From the NCBI GenBank assembly GCA_026417975.1, contig JAOACD010000003.1, forward strand, positions 62,001-126,000: a stretch of 64,000 bases of DNA, given 5' to 3'. A program made the translations under genes and the position numbers. The stretch is from Melioribacter sp. GTDB lineage: Bacteria > Bacteroidota > Ignavibacteria > Ignavibacteriales > Melioribacteraceae. Under the pieces are notes generated by a model, which made no database searches, was not told where the DNA came from, and saw only the letters and a program-made list of their open reading frames with translations. This document shows, in pieces, positions 41,310 through 51,239 of this stretch (its first letter is position 1; each line of letters opens with the position of its first letter).

Positions 41310-42041
41310 ATGGATAATAATATAGAACTGAAAAAATCAGCTGCAGAGGCTGCAGTTGAAGAAGTTAAGGACGGAATGATTGTTGGTTTGGGCACAGGTT
41401 CTACAGCAAGGTTTGCAATTGAAAAATTGGCTAATAAAATAAAGGAAGGCAAGTTGAAAAATATTTACGGTATACCTACATCAAAAAGAACTGAACACTT
41501 AGCAATTCAACTTGGCATTCCTGTGCTTTCTTTAAACGAGCTATTTAGTCAAAATCAAAAATTGCGCACTCAAAACGAGCGGTTAATAGATATTACAATT
41601 GATGGGGCAGACGAAGTTGATGCAAATCTGAATTTAATTAAAGGTGGTGGTGGTGCATTGTTACGAGAAAAAGTTATTGCTCAGAATACAAAAAGTTTTT
41701 TAGTTGTAATCGATGAATCAAAGCTATCAAATAAATTAGGAGAAAAGTTTTTTGTCCCAATAGAAGTTTTACAATTTGCACTTGAAAGCGAAAAAGCTTT
41801 TTTAGAATCTCTTAATGCAAAAGTTAGACTAAGAAAAGATGAAAATGGTAAGCCATATGTTACAGATGAAGGGAATTTTATATTAGACGTTGAATTTGGA
41901 ATAATTGAAAATCCAGCTAAACTTAATGAAATATTAAACGAAAGAGCTGGAATAGTAGAACATGGAATTTTTTTGAATAAGCTTGTAGATAAAGTTTATT
42001 GTTCTTCTAATAGTGGAATGAAGATACTTTATGCGTCTTAG
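41310..42041 (+). CDS. rpiA: Ribose-5-phosphate isomerase A
   Basis: GMIVGLGTGSTARFAIEKL; DITIDGADEVDANLNLIKGGGGALLREKV. Confidence 0.96.
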   Translation: MDNNIELKKSAAEAAVEEVKDGMIVGLGTGSTARFAIEKLANKIKEGKLKNIYGIPTSKRTEHLAIQLGIPVLSLNELFSQNQKLRTQNERLIDITIDGADEVDANLNLIKGGGGALLREKVIAQNTKSFLVVIDESKLSNKLGEKFFVPIEVLQFALESEKAFLESLNAKVRLRKDENGKPYVTDEGNFILDVEFGIIENPAKLNEILNERAGIVEHGIFLNKLVDKVYCSSNSGMKILYAS

Positions 42042-42074
42042 AGCAGTTATATGCTTTAGCGCATAAAATTTTTT
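42028..42074 (+). terminator. Putative rpiA terminator
   Basis: TTTATGCG (42028-42035) pairs with CGCATAAA (42060-42067), followed by ATTTTTT; the stem starts within the 3' end of rpiA. Alternative inner stem TATGC/GCATA. Confidence 0.45.
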
Positions 42075-42154
42075 CTTTATAATTATTTAATTTGACAAGA
42101 CGTATTGAAATGTGTAATTTAATTCACAAATATGAAAAATTATTTAAAAACTTG

Positions 42155-42183
42155 TTGACAAGTTTAGCGCTAACACTTATTTT
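42155..42183 (+). promoter_or_regulatory. Candidate sigma70-type promoter with palindromic operator in the spacer
   Basis: TTGACA (42155-42160), 17-nt spacer, TATTTT (42178-42183); perfect palindrome TTAGCGCTAA (42164-42173) between them. Confidence 0.4.
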
Positions 42184-42292
42184 AAACAAAAACTCTATAT
42201 AAATTTTATAACTTATTGAAATATATAAGGTTTATAAACCAAAAAGATGAACAAAACAAATATTACAAAACAAAATAAGGAGGTAAAACCGA

Positions 42293-42316
42293 ATGAGAAA
42301 ATTAATACCAACTTAA
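42293..42316 (+). other. Putative 7-aa leader ORF (MRKLIPT)
   Basis: AAGGAGGT (42277-42284), 8-nt spacer, ATG aga aaa tta ata cca act TAA, within the ~235-nt putative 5' UTR of the 2339-aa gene. Confidence 0.35.
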
Positions 42317-42416
42317 GGACGAGGGCTAAAAACGGAGCTTGTCAAAGTTTGTTTGTGTGTGTAAATAATCTTTCTTTTAATCAAAAACAATTTTTCAACC
42401 AATAAGGGAGAAAAAA

Positions 42417-45400
42417 ATGAAGTTAAGCAAAATATTTTTGTTGCTAACGTTTTTAGTTCTACTAGGAACTACAACGTTCGCACAAGTAACCTGGTACGTC
42501 AATAACCAAATAGGTAACGACGGCCGTAATGGATTATCGCCATCTATACCTTCTCCTGATGATAATGTTACAGGTCCAAAGAAAACAATAGCAAATGCTA
42601 TTGCTTCGGCAAATCCTGGAGATATTATTGTAGTTGCAAATACAGGTGTTGATTACAGTACTGTTACTGGAGAGCCCACAACAATAACTGTAAATAAACA
42701 GCTTACATTTCAGTCAACTGGTGGAAATGTAGGTATTGCATCTGAATTAGAAATTAATACAGGGGCATTAGCAAATAATGCTACTTTCAACTCAGGCCAA
42801 TTCATACTCAAGGGAGGTTTAAAATTAACTTCTGGAACTTTACAAAATCCAAATAATTTGGTAACTGTAAGCGGTGGAACTGTTACAGTTGCAGCTGTTG
42901 TAACAACTACTAAAGTTACTGGACAATTAGCTTTTAGCAATAATCCTAATTTTACATATAACGCAGCTTATACTACTGGTGACGAATTCCCAAATACAGG
43001 GGGGTCGATAAATAATTTTACAACTACTGCAGCAGTTACTATTAAAAGTGGTGCATCAATAACGGTTAATGGTGTTATTACTACAGGTGCAGCTTTAAAT
43101 TTAGGGGGGAATAATTGGACTGTAAGTGGAGCTAATACTCATAATATAGGTGGGAACGTTACCAATGGAACTTTAACATTTAACATGAGTGGTAATGCTA
43201 GTATTGGTGGTGCTTTTTCATTGCCTAATATTGTTGCTACTTCTAGTACAGGAACTCCAACCCTTGATATAGCGGGTCCAACAGCAATTGCAGGTACGTT
43301 AACCGTACAAAATGCTGCCAGTGTTCAATCTAGTACTAATTCAATTGTAACTTTAGGAACATCAGGATTTACTGGTAACGTTTTAGTTTTGAGTGGTACT
43401 GGTACTGTTAATTTAGGAACGTCTTTAAATACAGTTCACGGTAACGTATTGTTAAATTCAAGTATTACCAGCGCAACTGGAGCTACGATTACATTTGCAG
43501 CTGGAGTAACAATTAATGGAAATGTAACAAATCAAGCTACGTTAACTGTATCTAATGCAAATACTTGGAATGGTGCTACATCAGGTAGAATTATATTTCC
43601 AAATGCAAATATTACAATAACAGGTAATGTTGTAAACGATATTACTATTACTGGAACTTATGGTACATCTACAGATGTGGATGGCTTTGGTAATATTGTA
43701 TTCCAAAATATTGCAACTAATGTGACAATTAATGGTGCTATAAATAATACATCAAAAACAACATTAACTGGTACGACGAACCCTACAGATTTTAGTGGAA
43801 ATGGCTTAATAACTTGGGGTAATAGTTTGACTACTGGTGTTGTAAGGGCAGATGGTGGTATTAATAATAGTTCAGATTTTTCTGGTATTACTGGAGCTGC
43901 TAATCAAAATAATGGTAGGATAATTATAGGTGGTGCGGCACGTACAGGTGCATCATCAATAGGAACCACTGCTAATCGAGTAGGATTAATTACAAATAGC
44001 TCTAAAGGTAGAGCAGCAGGTGACGGAAACGGGGATATCATAATAGGCGCAGGCGATGGTACTACAGCTGGATTTTTTGGTACAAGTATTACAATTTCAG
44101 GATCTGGAGTAGGTGGTTATACAATTTTTGGTAATGAAAACTTTAACATTACAGGAAATATAACAAATTCAAGAACACATGCTTCTACAGCACTTCAAAT
44201 TGGGGCAGCAGCTACAGCTGCGAAAACAGTGACTATTGGTGGTAATGTTGTTAACCAAGGGACGAATACAACAAGTTTTGTTGTTACTAGCACAGGTAAT
44301 GTAAGTGTTACAGGTTCTGTTCAATCAACTGCAAATGGTACAATAACATTCCCAAATATAACAACTGCGCTTGTTACTTTGGGCGGTTTTACATGGAGTT
44401 CTGGTACATTTAACATTGCCAGCACTCACAATAACTCTTTAACAATTAATGGTGCTGTAAGTATAACTGGAGGTACTATTAATTGGCCTTCGTCAGCTGC
44501 GCAGACAATTACAATAAGTGGTAATGCTTCGTTTACTGGTGGAAGTATTACTACCACAAATAGAACTTCTATAACTTTAAATAGTGCTTCAATTACATTT
44601 GGTGGTTCATCTGCTAATACAACATTTAATACTGCAGCAACTAAGATTGTTATAGGTAATCCTACACCGACTCAGTTGGTAACCGTAAATATAGGTTCAT
44701 TAAATCCTGTTATTGCAGGTGATTTAGAAGTTAATAACACTACGGGTCTAGCACAAGCCGTTAAATTTACGGGTGGAGTATTAAATATAAATGGTTCGTT
44801 GCAATTTACATCTGGCAAAGTACTGATTTCGGATATTGCAAGCTTGGTAGTTAAGGGAACTTCATTTACAAATAATGGTGGATATGAAACTAGTGGGCAA
44901 GGTAGAGTAATGCTTGGTGGAACTGCAGCCCAAACATTTGGTGGTACTGGTGAATTTGGTACGATTGAGTTTAATAATGCCGCTGGTATGTCTACTACTT
45001 CTCCTATCACAGTAAAAGGAAATATTTATTTAACTGATGGTTTGGTTACTCATACTGGTAATTTAATTACTATTGATAATTCCACTAACTATCCTACAAT
45101 TGTAAGAAATAATGGTTCTTTTGACGTAGCGCCAACGTTTAACTCGATGGTAAATGTAACATATATTGGCGGAGATAAATCGTCAGGTAATGAATTACCA
45201 ACAGCCATTGATAAGTTAAATAATTTAACAGTTGCAACAACTACAGGCTCTAACGGTCTTAACAACGTAGCTTTGAAAGGTGTTGTTACTGTTGCAACGG
45301 CTGCTACGATAAATGGTACATTAACAGTTAATGCAGATCAGTGCTTGTTGATAGATGGTGTATCCTTGACAATGAGAGGTGCTTCTATTGTATTAAATGG

Positions 45401-48400
45401 TGATATTGCTAATGAAGGACTAACAGGTAAATTGGTATTAGCAGCTCCAACTGGTACTACAATAACGGGTTCTGGTTACTTACCACCTATTGAGGTTGCA
45501 GCTGGTTCTACTGGTAATGTTATAAATGGTCCTAAAGCATTAATTCATCAGTTGGTTGGTACAGATAACGAACGTGGAGGTGGTGATGACTTTGATCCTA
45601 CATCACAAAGTGCTAATGGAGCTTTGACATTTGGTAATGGTACTGCAAGTTTAACTCTTACATTAAGTGGTGTATCAAATGGAACGGATTTAGGCGGTAT
45701 AACAACAGCAAATGCAAATAATACTCTTACTTTAAGTTCTGATATTCAGATGTCTGGTAATTTAACTCATGCAGCAGGAACAATTAATTTGGGTGGTTTC
45801 ACATTAACTCATTTAGGTACAGGTCCGGCATTTACAGGTGGTGCAATTACCACTAATGGTACAATATCTTTCGGTGATGGTAGTACGGCAGCAACAACTT
45901 TAACACTAAATGCATCTGATGTTACTATTGCTGCAAATATTAACATTAATTTGGCTGCTCCTGGTACTTCATTCACATTAGCTGGCGGTAATAATTTAAT
46001 AGCTGCAGGTAATGTAACTGTAACAAGAGGTACTTTAACATTAGGTCAAAATTTGACAATTACAGGCTCTAACTTTACTTTAACTGCAAATGGTTCAGTT
46101 GCTGGCGCAAGTACTCTTAGGCTTAATCCTACAAATCCACCTTTAACATTTAGTTATACTGGTGCGCCAAGTATTAGTAATTTGAGAATAAGTAATAATG
46201 TTAACTTAGCAGGTACCGGTACAGCATTAACAGTTACGTCATCATTTACTCACGACGGTGGTGTACTTAATTTTGGAAGTAGAAATATAACATTCCAAAC
46301 TGCATTTACAAGAACAGCAGGTACTTACTCCGCTACAACAGGGTATATGATTTTTGATGCAAATGCTGCTTGGACAGTTGATCAAGGAGATGGATTTACT
46401 ATTCCTAATTTAAGATTTACAGCAAGTACAACTAATAATTTAACATTAAGTGGTGCGGCTGGAAAAGGGAATATTACTGTTACAGGTAACTTAGATATGC
46501 AGATGGGCAGTCAAACACTAACAACAAATGGAAAATTAGCAGTTGCTAATGGGGCTACAGTAAATTATACAAGTGGTTCAATTAGTGCTGCTCCTGCATA
46601 TGCTGGTTCTATCAATCTGGTTGCGCTTAATATGGCAACGGGCAATATACCTGCAAATATATGGCCAAGTACTCCATCAACACTTGTAACTTCTTTTGTC
46701 TTGAATAGTCCTGGTGCAACTATAGGTCTTCCAGGAAATAGAACGGTAAATCAAGTTTTAGATTTGGTAAGTGGTACTTTGGGAATTGGTTCAAATACCC
46801 TTACATTAGCAAGTGGAATTAAGATTAATAGAACACAAAATGCTTCTGTAACAGTAGGTGGCGGTTCTATTTCATTCCCGGCAGATAAAAATATAACAGT
46901 TGTATATCAACCAACGTTAGCATCACCAGGTGGTAATATTACTACTGGAATTGAATTGCCAGGTGAACTAAGTAAGCTTATTATTACAAGAAGTGCAAAT
47001 GTTGCTAATGCTTTGATTACTATAAATTCTGCTACAACAGTAAATGATTCCTTAATTATAAGAAATAATCTTACAGCAAATGCTCAATTAACAGCAAAAG
47101 GTGCTGTTCTTATTACAAAAGATAATTATTCAAATGCTACTGATCCGTCTGTTACATTTACACTAACTTCGCCATTAGTATTTGGTGGAACAAGTGGCCA
47201 AACTCTTGCACTTGGTGGTAATCAAACTATAGGATTTATGAAACTTGACATGCAAGGTACAAACCCAGTGTTGAATGTAACAGGTGGTAACTTACGAATC
47301 GATGACGATAATAATTTAGGAAATGCTAACACAGGTAAAATAATTTTTGTTAATGGTATACTTAATATGGGTAATAATACTTTGATATTAGATAGGCCAT
47401 CCTTAATATCTGATGGACTTGGTTATGATAGGACTGCTGTTACAGGAACAAAGGTTGGACATGTAGTTGGTAAAGTACAAAGACAGGCAAATGCAGGAGA
47501 TGGTCAGACTGGTACAAATGGTAGATTTGAATTCCCAACAGGAACATTAACTGGACAATATAGACCATTGGCAATAACATTCACACCTTCATATCCAGTT
47601 GGAAACCCGGCAAGTATAGTTGTATCGCATGAAAATACATCACCACAAGGTACAGTTAACTTGCCTTTAGATGGCGGCGCTGGTATTAAGGTAGGAAACT
47701 ATCCAAACTTCTACTGGTTAGTATCAACAACGCCAACTAGCTTAACAGCTACACAAACATTTGACATTGAATTGCAAGCAAGCAATATTGGCTATCCATA
47801 TGCAAGTGATGCTCATCTTAGAATAATAAGAAGACAAGATGGTAATGCACAAAGCAATGGCTGGTTCTTGCAAGGTGTTGCTGCAAATTATTCGAATTAT
47901 CAAGTAGTTTCAGGAACTGATACTACAGTTGTAGTTAGAACTACGTCTTCACAAGGTGGTTTAGTAATACAAGGTAGCCGATTTGCAATAGGTGTTCCAA
48001 CAAGAGCTCCATTGTTTACAGCACCTACTGCATCATCATTTACAGTAAACGAAGCTGATTCACTTAATATTCAATTCACAGCAGATCCACGTGATATAGG
48101 TGAAACTGTAAGTTATACTTTAGTTACTGCTCCATCTTTCGTAACAATAACATCAGCTGGATTAGTTAAGGTTAAGCCAGGTTATGCTGATGGTAGAACA
48201 GCTCCTTATACAATTACAGTTCGCGCTACAGATAGTGGAGGATTAACTGCAGAGAGAACTATAAGTGTAACAGTAGTAAATGTAAACCGTGCTCCAAGCT
48301 TTACTGGTCCAGGTACATCAACTAGAGCAACTGCTACTGTAAAGAATACCCAAGTATATACATTTACATACACTGCTGTTGACCCAGATGGTGAAACATT

Positions 48401-49436
48401 AACATACTCAATAGCAAGTGTATCACCAACTCCTGCAGGAACTTATAATATATCTGCTTCAACTGGTACGTTGACATTTACGCCTGCTATTGCTGATGCT
48501 GATAAAGTTATTACATTTACAATACGTGCTACAGATCCAAATAATGCATCTGCAACAACAACTACTGCTGTTACTGTAACACGTACATTAGCTAAAGGTG
48601 ACTTAAACGGCTCTGGTCAACCAGATGCTACAGATGCTTCTGATATATTGAAACATGTAGTTGGATTAACCCCAATTACAGATCCTGAAAAACTCTGGGC
48701 AGCAGATGTTAATGGCGATGGTGTTGTTGGTGCTTATGACGCAGCTATGATACTCTACTATGTAGCTAATGGTTCTTGGCCATCTGCTAAGATTAGTGCT
48801 GCAATGGGTGCTGTAGAGTTCGAAAAAGCTTCTTACGATAAAGGTGTAATTTCATTACCATTAACACTTAAGAAAACAAGTGGAGTAGTTTCTGTATACA
48901 CTGAAGTTCAATTGACTGATGCTGTAGAGTTCAAAGGTGTTTCGACAACATTACCAGAAGGCTGGATAACTTATACCAACCTTGATAATGGAGTTCTTAA
49001 GATAGCTATGGCTGGATTAACTCCATTGAAAGATGGTAATGTTGCTAACATCAACTTAGCTTTGAAAGATAAAGAAGCTAAAGTTAATTTAACAGCTGCA
49101 GCTAAGTTGAATGATCAATCATTTGGCTCGATGACTGTAAAAGTAAAAGAAATACCTGCTGAATTCTCAATTAGTCAGAACTATCCAAATCCATTTAACC
49201 CAACAACTAGCATTAAATATGCTATTCCACAAGATACTAGAGTTAGCTTAGTAATTTATGATATGTTAGGACAAGTAGTTAAGACATTAGTAGATCAAGA
49301 ACAAGAAGCTGGTTATTACACTGTAAGATGGGATGGAACAAACGACTTTGGTGGTAAAGTAGCTTCCGGTATCTACATCTATAGAATTGTAGCTGGTAAG
49401 TATACTTCTACCATGAAGATGAACTTGCTGAAGTAA
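42417..49436 (+). CDS. Giant T9SS-sorted Thr/Asn/Gly-rich beta-solenoid surface protein with Ig/cadherin-like modules, dockerin, cohesin-like module and C-terminal sorting domain
   Basis: Signal peptide MKLSKIFLLLTFLVLLGTTTFAQ; DUF1565-like TWYVNNQIGNDGRNGLSPS..KKTIANAIASANPGDIIVV; long repetitive region; dockerin; EFSISQNYPNPFNPTTSIKYAIPQDTRVSLVIYDMLGQVVKTLV..GIYIYRIVAG tail. Confidence 0.92.
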   Translation: MKLSKIFLLLTFLVLLGTTTFAQVTWYVNNQIGNDGRNGLSPSIPSPDDNVTGPKKTIANAIASANPGDIIVVANTGVDYSTVTGEPTTITVNKQLTFQSTGGNVGIASELEINTGALANNATFNSGQFILKGGLKLTSGTLQNPNNLVTVSGGTVTVAAVVTTTKVTGQLAFSNNPNFTYNAAYTTGDEFPNTGGSINNFTTTAAVTIKSGASITVNGVITTGAALNLGGNNWTVSGANTHNIGGNVTNGTLTFNMSGNASIGGAFSLPNIVATSSTGTPTLDIAGPTAIAGTLTVQNAASVQSSTNSIVTLGTSGFTGNVLVLSGTGTVNLGTSLNTVHGNVLLNSSITSATGATITFAAGVTINGNVTNQATLTVSNANTWNGATSGRIIFPNANITITGNVVNDITITGTYGTSTDVDGFGNIVFQNIATNVTINGAINNTSKTTLTGTTNPTDFSGNGLITWGNSLTTGVVRADGGINNSSDFSGITGAANQNNGRIIIGGAARTGASSIGTTANRVGLITNSSKGRAAGDGNGDIIIGAGDGTTAGFFGTSITISGSGVGGYTIFGNENFNITGNITNSRTHASTALQIGAAATAAKTVTIGGNVVNQGTNTTSFVVTSTGNVSVTGSVQSTANGTITFPNITTALVTLGGFTWSSGTFNIASTHNNSLTINGAVSITGGTINWPSSAAQTITISGNASFTGGSITTTNRTSITLNSASITFGGSSANTTFNTAATKIVIGNPTPTQLVTVNIGSLNPVIAGDLEVNNTTGLAQAVKFTGGVLNINGSLQFTSGKVLISDIASLVVKGTSFTNNGGYETSGQGRVMLGGTAAQTFGGTGEFGTIEFNNAAGMSTTSPITVKGNIYLTDGLVTHTGNLITIDNSTNYPTIVRNNGSFDVAPTFNSMVNVTYIGGDKSSGNELPTAIDKLNNLTVATTTGSNGLNNVALKGVVTVATAATINGTLTVNADQCLLIDGVSLTMRGASIVLNGDIANEGLTGKLVLAAPTGTTITGSGYLPPIEVAAGSTGNVINGPKALIHQLVGTDNERGGGDDFDPTSQSANGALTFGNGTASLTLTLSGVSNGTDLGGITTANANNTLTLSSDIQMSGNLTHAAGTINLGGFTLTHLGTGPAFTGGAITTNGTISFGDGSTAATTLTLNASDVTIAANININLAAPGTSFTLAGGNNLIAAGNVTVTRGTLTLGQNLTITGSNFTLTANGSVAGASTLRLNPTNPPLTFSYTGAPSISNLRISNNVNLAGTGTALTVTSSFTHDGGVLNFGSRNITFQTAFTRTAGTYSATTGYMIFDANAAWTVDQGDGFTIPNLRFTASTTNNLTLSGAAGKGNITVTGNLDMQMGSQTLTTNGKLAVANGATVNYTSGSISAAPAYAGSINLVALNMATGNIPANIWPSTPSTLVTSFVLNSPGATIGLPGNRTVNQVLDLVSGTLGIGSNTLTLASGIKINRTQNASVTVGGGSISFPADKNITVVYQPTLASPGGNITTGIELPGELSKLIITRSANVANALITINSATTVNDSLIIRNNLTANAQLTAKGAVLITKDNYSNATDPSVTFTLTSPLVFGGTSGQTLALGGNQTIGFMKLDMQGTNPVLNVTGGNLRIDDDNNLGNANTGKIIFVNGILNMGNNTLILDRPSLISDGLGYDRTAVTGTKVGHVVGKVQRQANAGDGQTGTNGRFEFPTGTLTGQYRPLAITFTPSYPVGNPASIVVSHENTSPQGTVNLPLDGGAGIKVGNYPNFYWLVSTTPTSLTATQTFDIELQASNIGYPYASDAHLRIIRRQDGNAQSNGWFLQGVAANYSNYQVVSGTDTTVVVRTTSSQGGLVIQGSRFAIGVPTRAPLFTAPTASSFTVNEADSLNIQFTADPRDIGETVSYTLVTAPSFVTITSAGLVKVKPGYADGRTAPYTITVRATDSGGLTAERTISVTVVNVNRAPSFTGPGTSTRATATVKNTQVYTFTYTAVDPDGETLTYSIASVSPTPAGTYNISASTGTLTFTPAIADADKVITFTIRATDPNNASATTTTAVTVTRTLAKGDLNGSGQPDATDASDILKHVVGLTPITDPEKLWAADVNGDGVVGAYDAAMILYYVANGSWPSAKISAAMGAVEFEKASYDKGVISLPLTLKKTSGVVSVYTEVQLTDAVEFKGVSTTLPEGWITYTNLDNGVLKIAMAGLTPLKDGNVANINLALKDKEAKVNLTAAAKLNDQSFGSMTVKVKEIPAEFSISQNYPNPFNPTTSIKYAIPQDTRVSLVIYDMLGQVVKTLVDQEQEAGYYTVRWDGTNDFGGKVASGIYIYRIVAGKYTSTMKMNLLK
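48597..48776 (+). other. Dockerin type I-like module (two F-hand Ca-binding repeats) within the 2339-aa protein
   Basis: GDLNGSGQPDATDASDILKHVVGL...AADVNGDGVVGAYDAAMILYYVANG: two DxNxDxxxxxxD-type loops each followed by a helix. Confidence 0.85.
48799..49156 (+). other. Cohesin-like beta-sandwich between the dockerin and the sorting tail
   Basis: ISLPLTLKKTSGVVSVYTEVQLTDAVEFKGVSTTLPEGWITYTNLDNGVLKIAMAGLTPLKDGNVANINLALKDKE resembles the cohesin core. Confidence 0.55.
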
Positions 49437-49451
49437 TTGCGCTAAATTTCA

Positions 49452-49476
49452 AAGGGGCAGTTAAAAGCTGCCCCTT
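49452..49476 (+). terminator. Strong hairpin after the 2339-aa gene (no canonical U-tract)
   Basis: AAGGGGCAG-ttaaaag-CTGCCCCTT, 9 bp perfect stem, followed by aataaataattt. Confidence 0.45.
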
Positions 49477-49514
49477 AATAAATAATTTGGATGAAAATAA
49501 AATTGAGGTTATAA

Positions 49515-51239
49515 ATGAGAAGTTTCAAAATAAGCGTTGTAAAGTTTCTTGCAGCTCTTGTAACAATGCTTATGCTAGGAACGAGTACGTTTGCGCAGGT
49601 AAGTGTTACATTACCAAATGTTAGCGGTGCATCAGGAGTAGAAAAACTAGGCGCAATTACTGTAGGAGATTTGACTGGAAAGAATGTATTGGCTTTTGAA
49701 TTTAAGTTAACATACGATAAAAATATCGTAAGTATTAGAGGTGTAGATGCCGCTGGTACATTGGTAGAAGGTAAAGGAAATCTTACGGTAAATGCAGATA
49801 CAGTAAACGGTACTCTTTCCGTAGCATGGGCACATTCTGCTGCTCTAAGTGGTCAGGGAACTTTACTAAAGTTAAGAATTAGATTTAAAAGTGTAGGAAC
49901 TACTACATTAAGCACAGGTGCTACTTTTAAATTTAATGCTGGCAACCCTGTAGCAAATGTTACAAGTGGAACTGCACAAACAGCTGCAATCTTAATACAA
50001 GGAGATGCAGTTTCTGCAACAGCAGGTGATAATATTGTGATACCAATAAGAACTACAAATATAACTGCCGACCAAAAAGTATTATCATATGAATTTACAG
50101 CAACATTTGATAAAAATATTATCGAAATAAACAACTACGATTTAGCTTCGACATTAAGCTCGGGTGGTGTTGCTGCAATTAATGTAAACAATAATACAGG
50201 TACAGTTACTTTTTCTCTTGCAAGTAGCTCTTATTTAACAGGTAGTGGTATCTTAGTAAAGTTGACTGGAAAAGCTAAAGCTAAAGGAAATACTCAATTA
50301 TCATTTTCTTCGTTCAAGTTTAATACAGGTACACCAGGTGCTACAGCTGACCCAGCTACAATAGTAGTTGCAGAGGCAAATGTAGCTCCAACACTTACAT
50401 TAAGCCCAAATCAAACTACATTTGCAGTAAATGAAAATCAAACACTTACTATAACACTGAATGGTGCAGATGCTAATACAGGAGATGTATTAACTTATTC
50501 GTACACTGCAAATCCTGCTACAACAGGAGCTACACTTACAGGAAATGTATTTAGATGGACACCAAACTATGATCAAGCAGGTGCTTATTCTGTTACATTT
50601 AAAGTAACAGATAAAGGTGGTCTTTCTGCTTCTGTAACTGTTTCGATAGTTGTTAATAATGTTAATAGAGCTCCTGTATTTACAGCTGAGATACCAAATA
50701 ATATTGTTATTCCAGTTCATAATGTGCCTGTTCCGTTCGAATTTATTTACAGAGCATCTGACCCAGACGGTGATCCTGTTACTTTCAGAATAGTAAGTGG
50801 ACCAGGTGAAATTTCAACAAATGGATATTACCTTTGGGCACCAACGCCATCTCAAGCTGGTAGGTCATTCGTTCTTATTGTTGAAGTCTCAGATGGTTCA
50901 TTAACAGCCCAATCTGTTAGAACTATTAAGGTAAGTGATGTGGTTGTAGGTTTAGAGGAGGAGGCAGGAGTACCTAAGGAATATGCATTAATGCAGAATT
51001 ATCCAAATCCATTTAACCCTGTAACGACGATAAGATTTGCATTGCCAAAGGAGAGTCATGTTAAGTTAAGTGTATATAATATATTAGGACAAGAGGTAGC
51101 AACATTAGTAAATGGGAATATGAGTGCAGGATATCACAGAGTAGAATTTGATGCAAGTAGGTTGAATACAGGGATGTACATATACAAGATAGAAGCAGGA
51201 GAATATGTATCGATGAAGAAGATGATGTATGTGAAGTAA
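49515..51239 (+). CDS. T9SS-sorted protein with two cohesin-like and two Ig/cadherin-like modules
   Basis: Signal peptide; VSVTLPNVSGASGVEKLGAITVGDLTGKNVLAFEFKLTYDKNIVSIRGV..GTLSVAWAHSAALSGQGTLLKLRIRFK; second module DAVSATAGDNIVIPIRTTNITADQKVLSYEFTATFDKNIIEI; tail LMQNYPNPFNPVTTIRFALPKESHVKLSVYNILGQEVATLV..MYIYKIEAGEYVSMKKMMYVK. Confidence 0.9.
   Translation: MRSFKISVVKFLAALVTMLMLGTSTFAQVSVTLPNVSGASGVEKLGAITVGDLTGKNVLAFEFKLTYDKNIVSIRGVDAAGTLVEGKGNLTVNADTVNGTLSVAWAHSAALSGQGTLLKLRIRFKSVGTTTLSTGATFKFNAGNPVANVTSGTAQTAAILIQGDAVSATAGDNIVIPIRTTNITADQKVLSYEFTATFDKNIIEINNYDLASTLSSGGVAAINVNNNTGTVTFSLASSSYLTGSGILVKLTGKAKAKGNTQLSFSSFKFNTGTPGATADPATIVVAEANVAPTLTLSPNQTTFAVNENQTLTITLNGADANTGDVLTYSYTANPATTGATLTGNVFRWTPNYDQAGAYSVTFKVTDKGGLSASVTVSIVVNNVNRAPVFTAEIPNNIVIPVHNVPVPFEFIYRASDPDGDPVTFRIVSGPGEISTNGYYLWAPTPSQAGRSFVLIVEVSDGSLTAQSVRTIKVSDVVVGLEEEAGVPKEYALMQNYPNPFNPVTTIRFALPKESHVKLSVYNILGQEVATLVNGNMSAGYHRVEFDASRLNTGMYIYKIEAGEYVSMKKMMYVK
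49599..50384 (+). other. Two tandem cohesin-like modules
   Basis: Two repeats of (x)EF(x)LTYDKNIV/EFTATFDKNIIEI...AW/FSLA...GTLLKLRIRFK/GILVKLTGKAK pattern; boundaries approximate. Confidence 0.7.

Noticed and set aside
42710-45010. Minus-strand ORFs (42710-42940, 44672-45010) inside the giant solenoid gene
   Set aside because: Antisense shadows of a low-complexity Thr/Gly/Asn-rich coding region; Val/Pro-rich translations with no family resemblance.
49853-50720. Minus-strand ORFs 49853-50134 and 50490-50720
   Set aside because: Antisense shadows within the cohesin-module gene.
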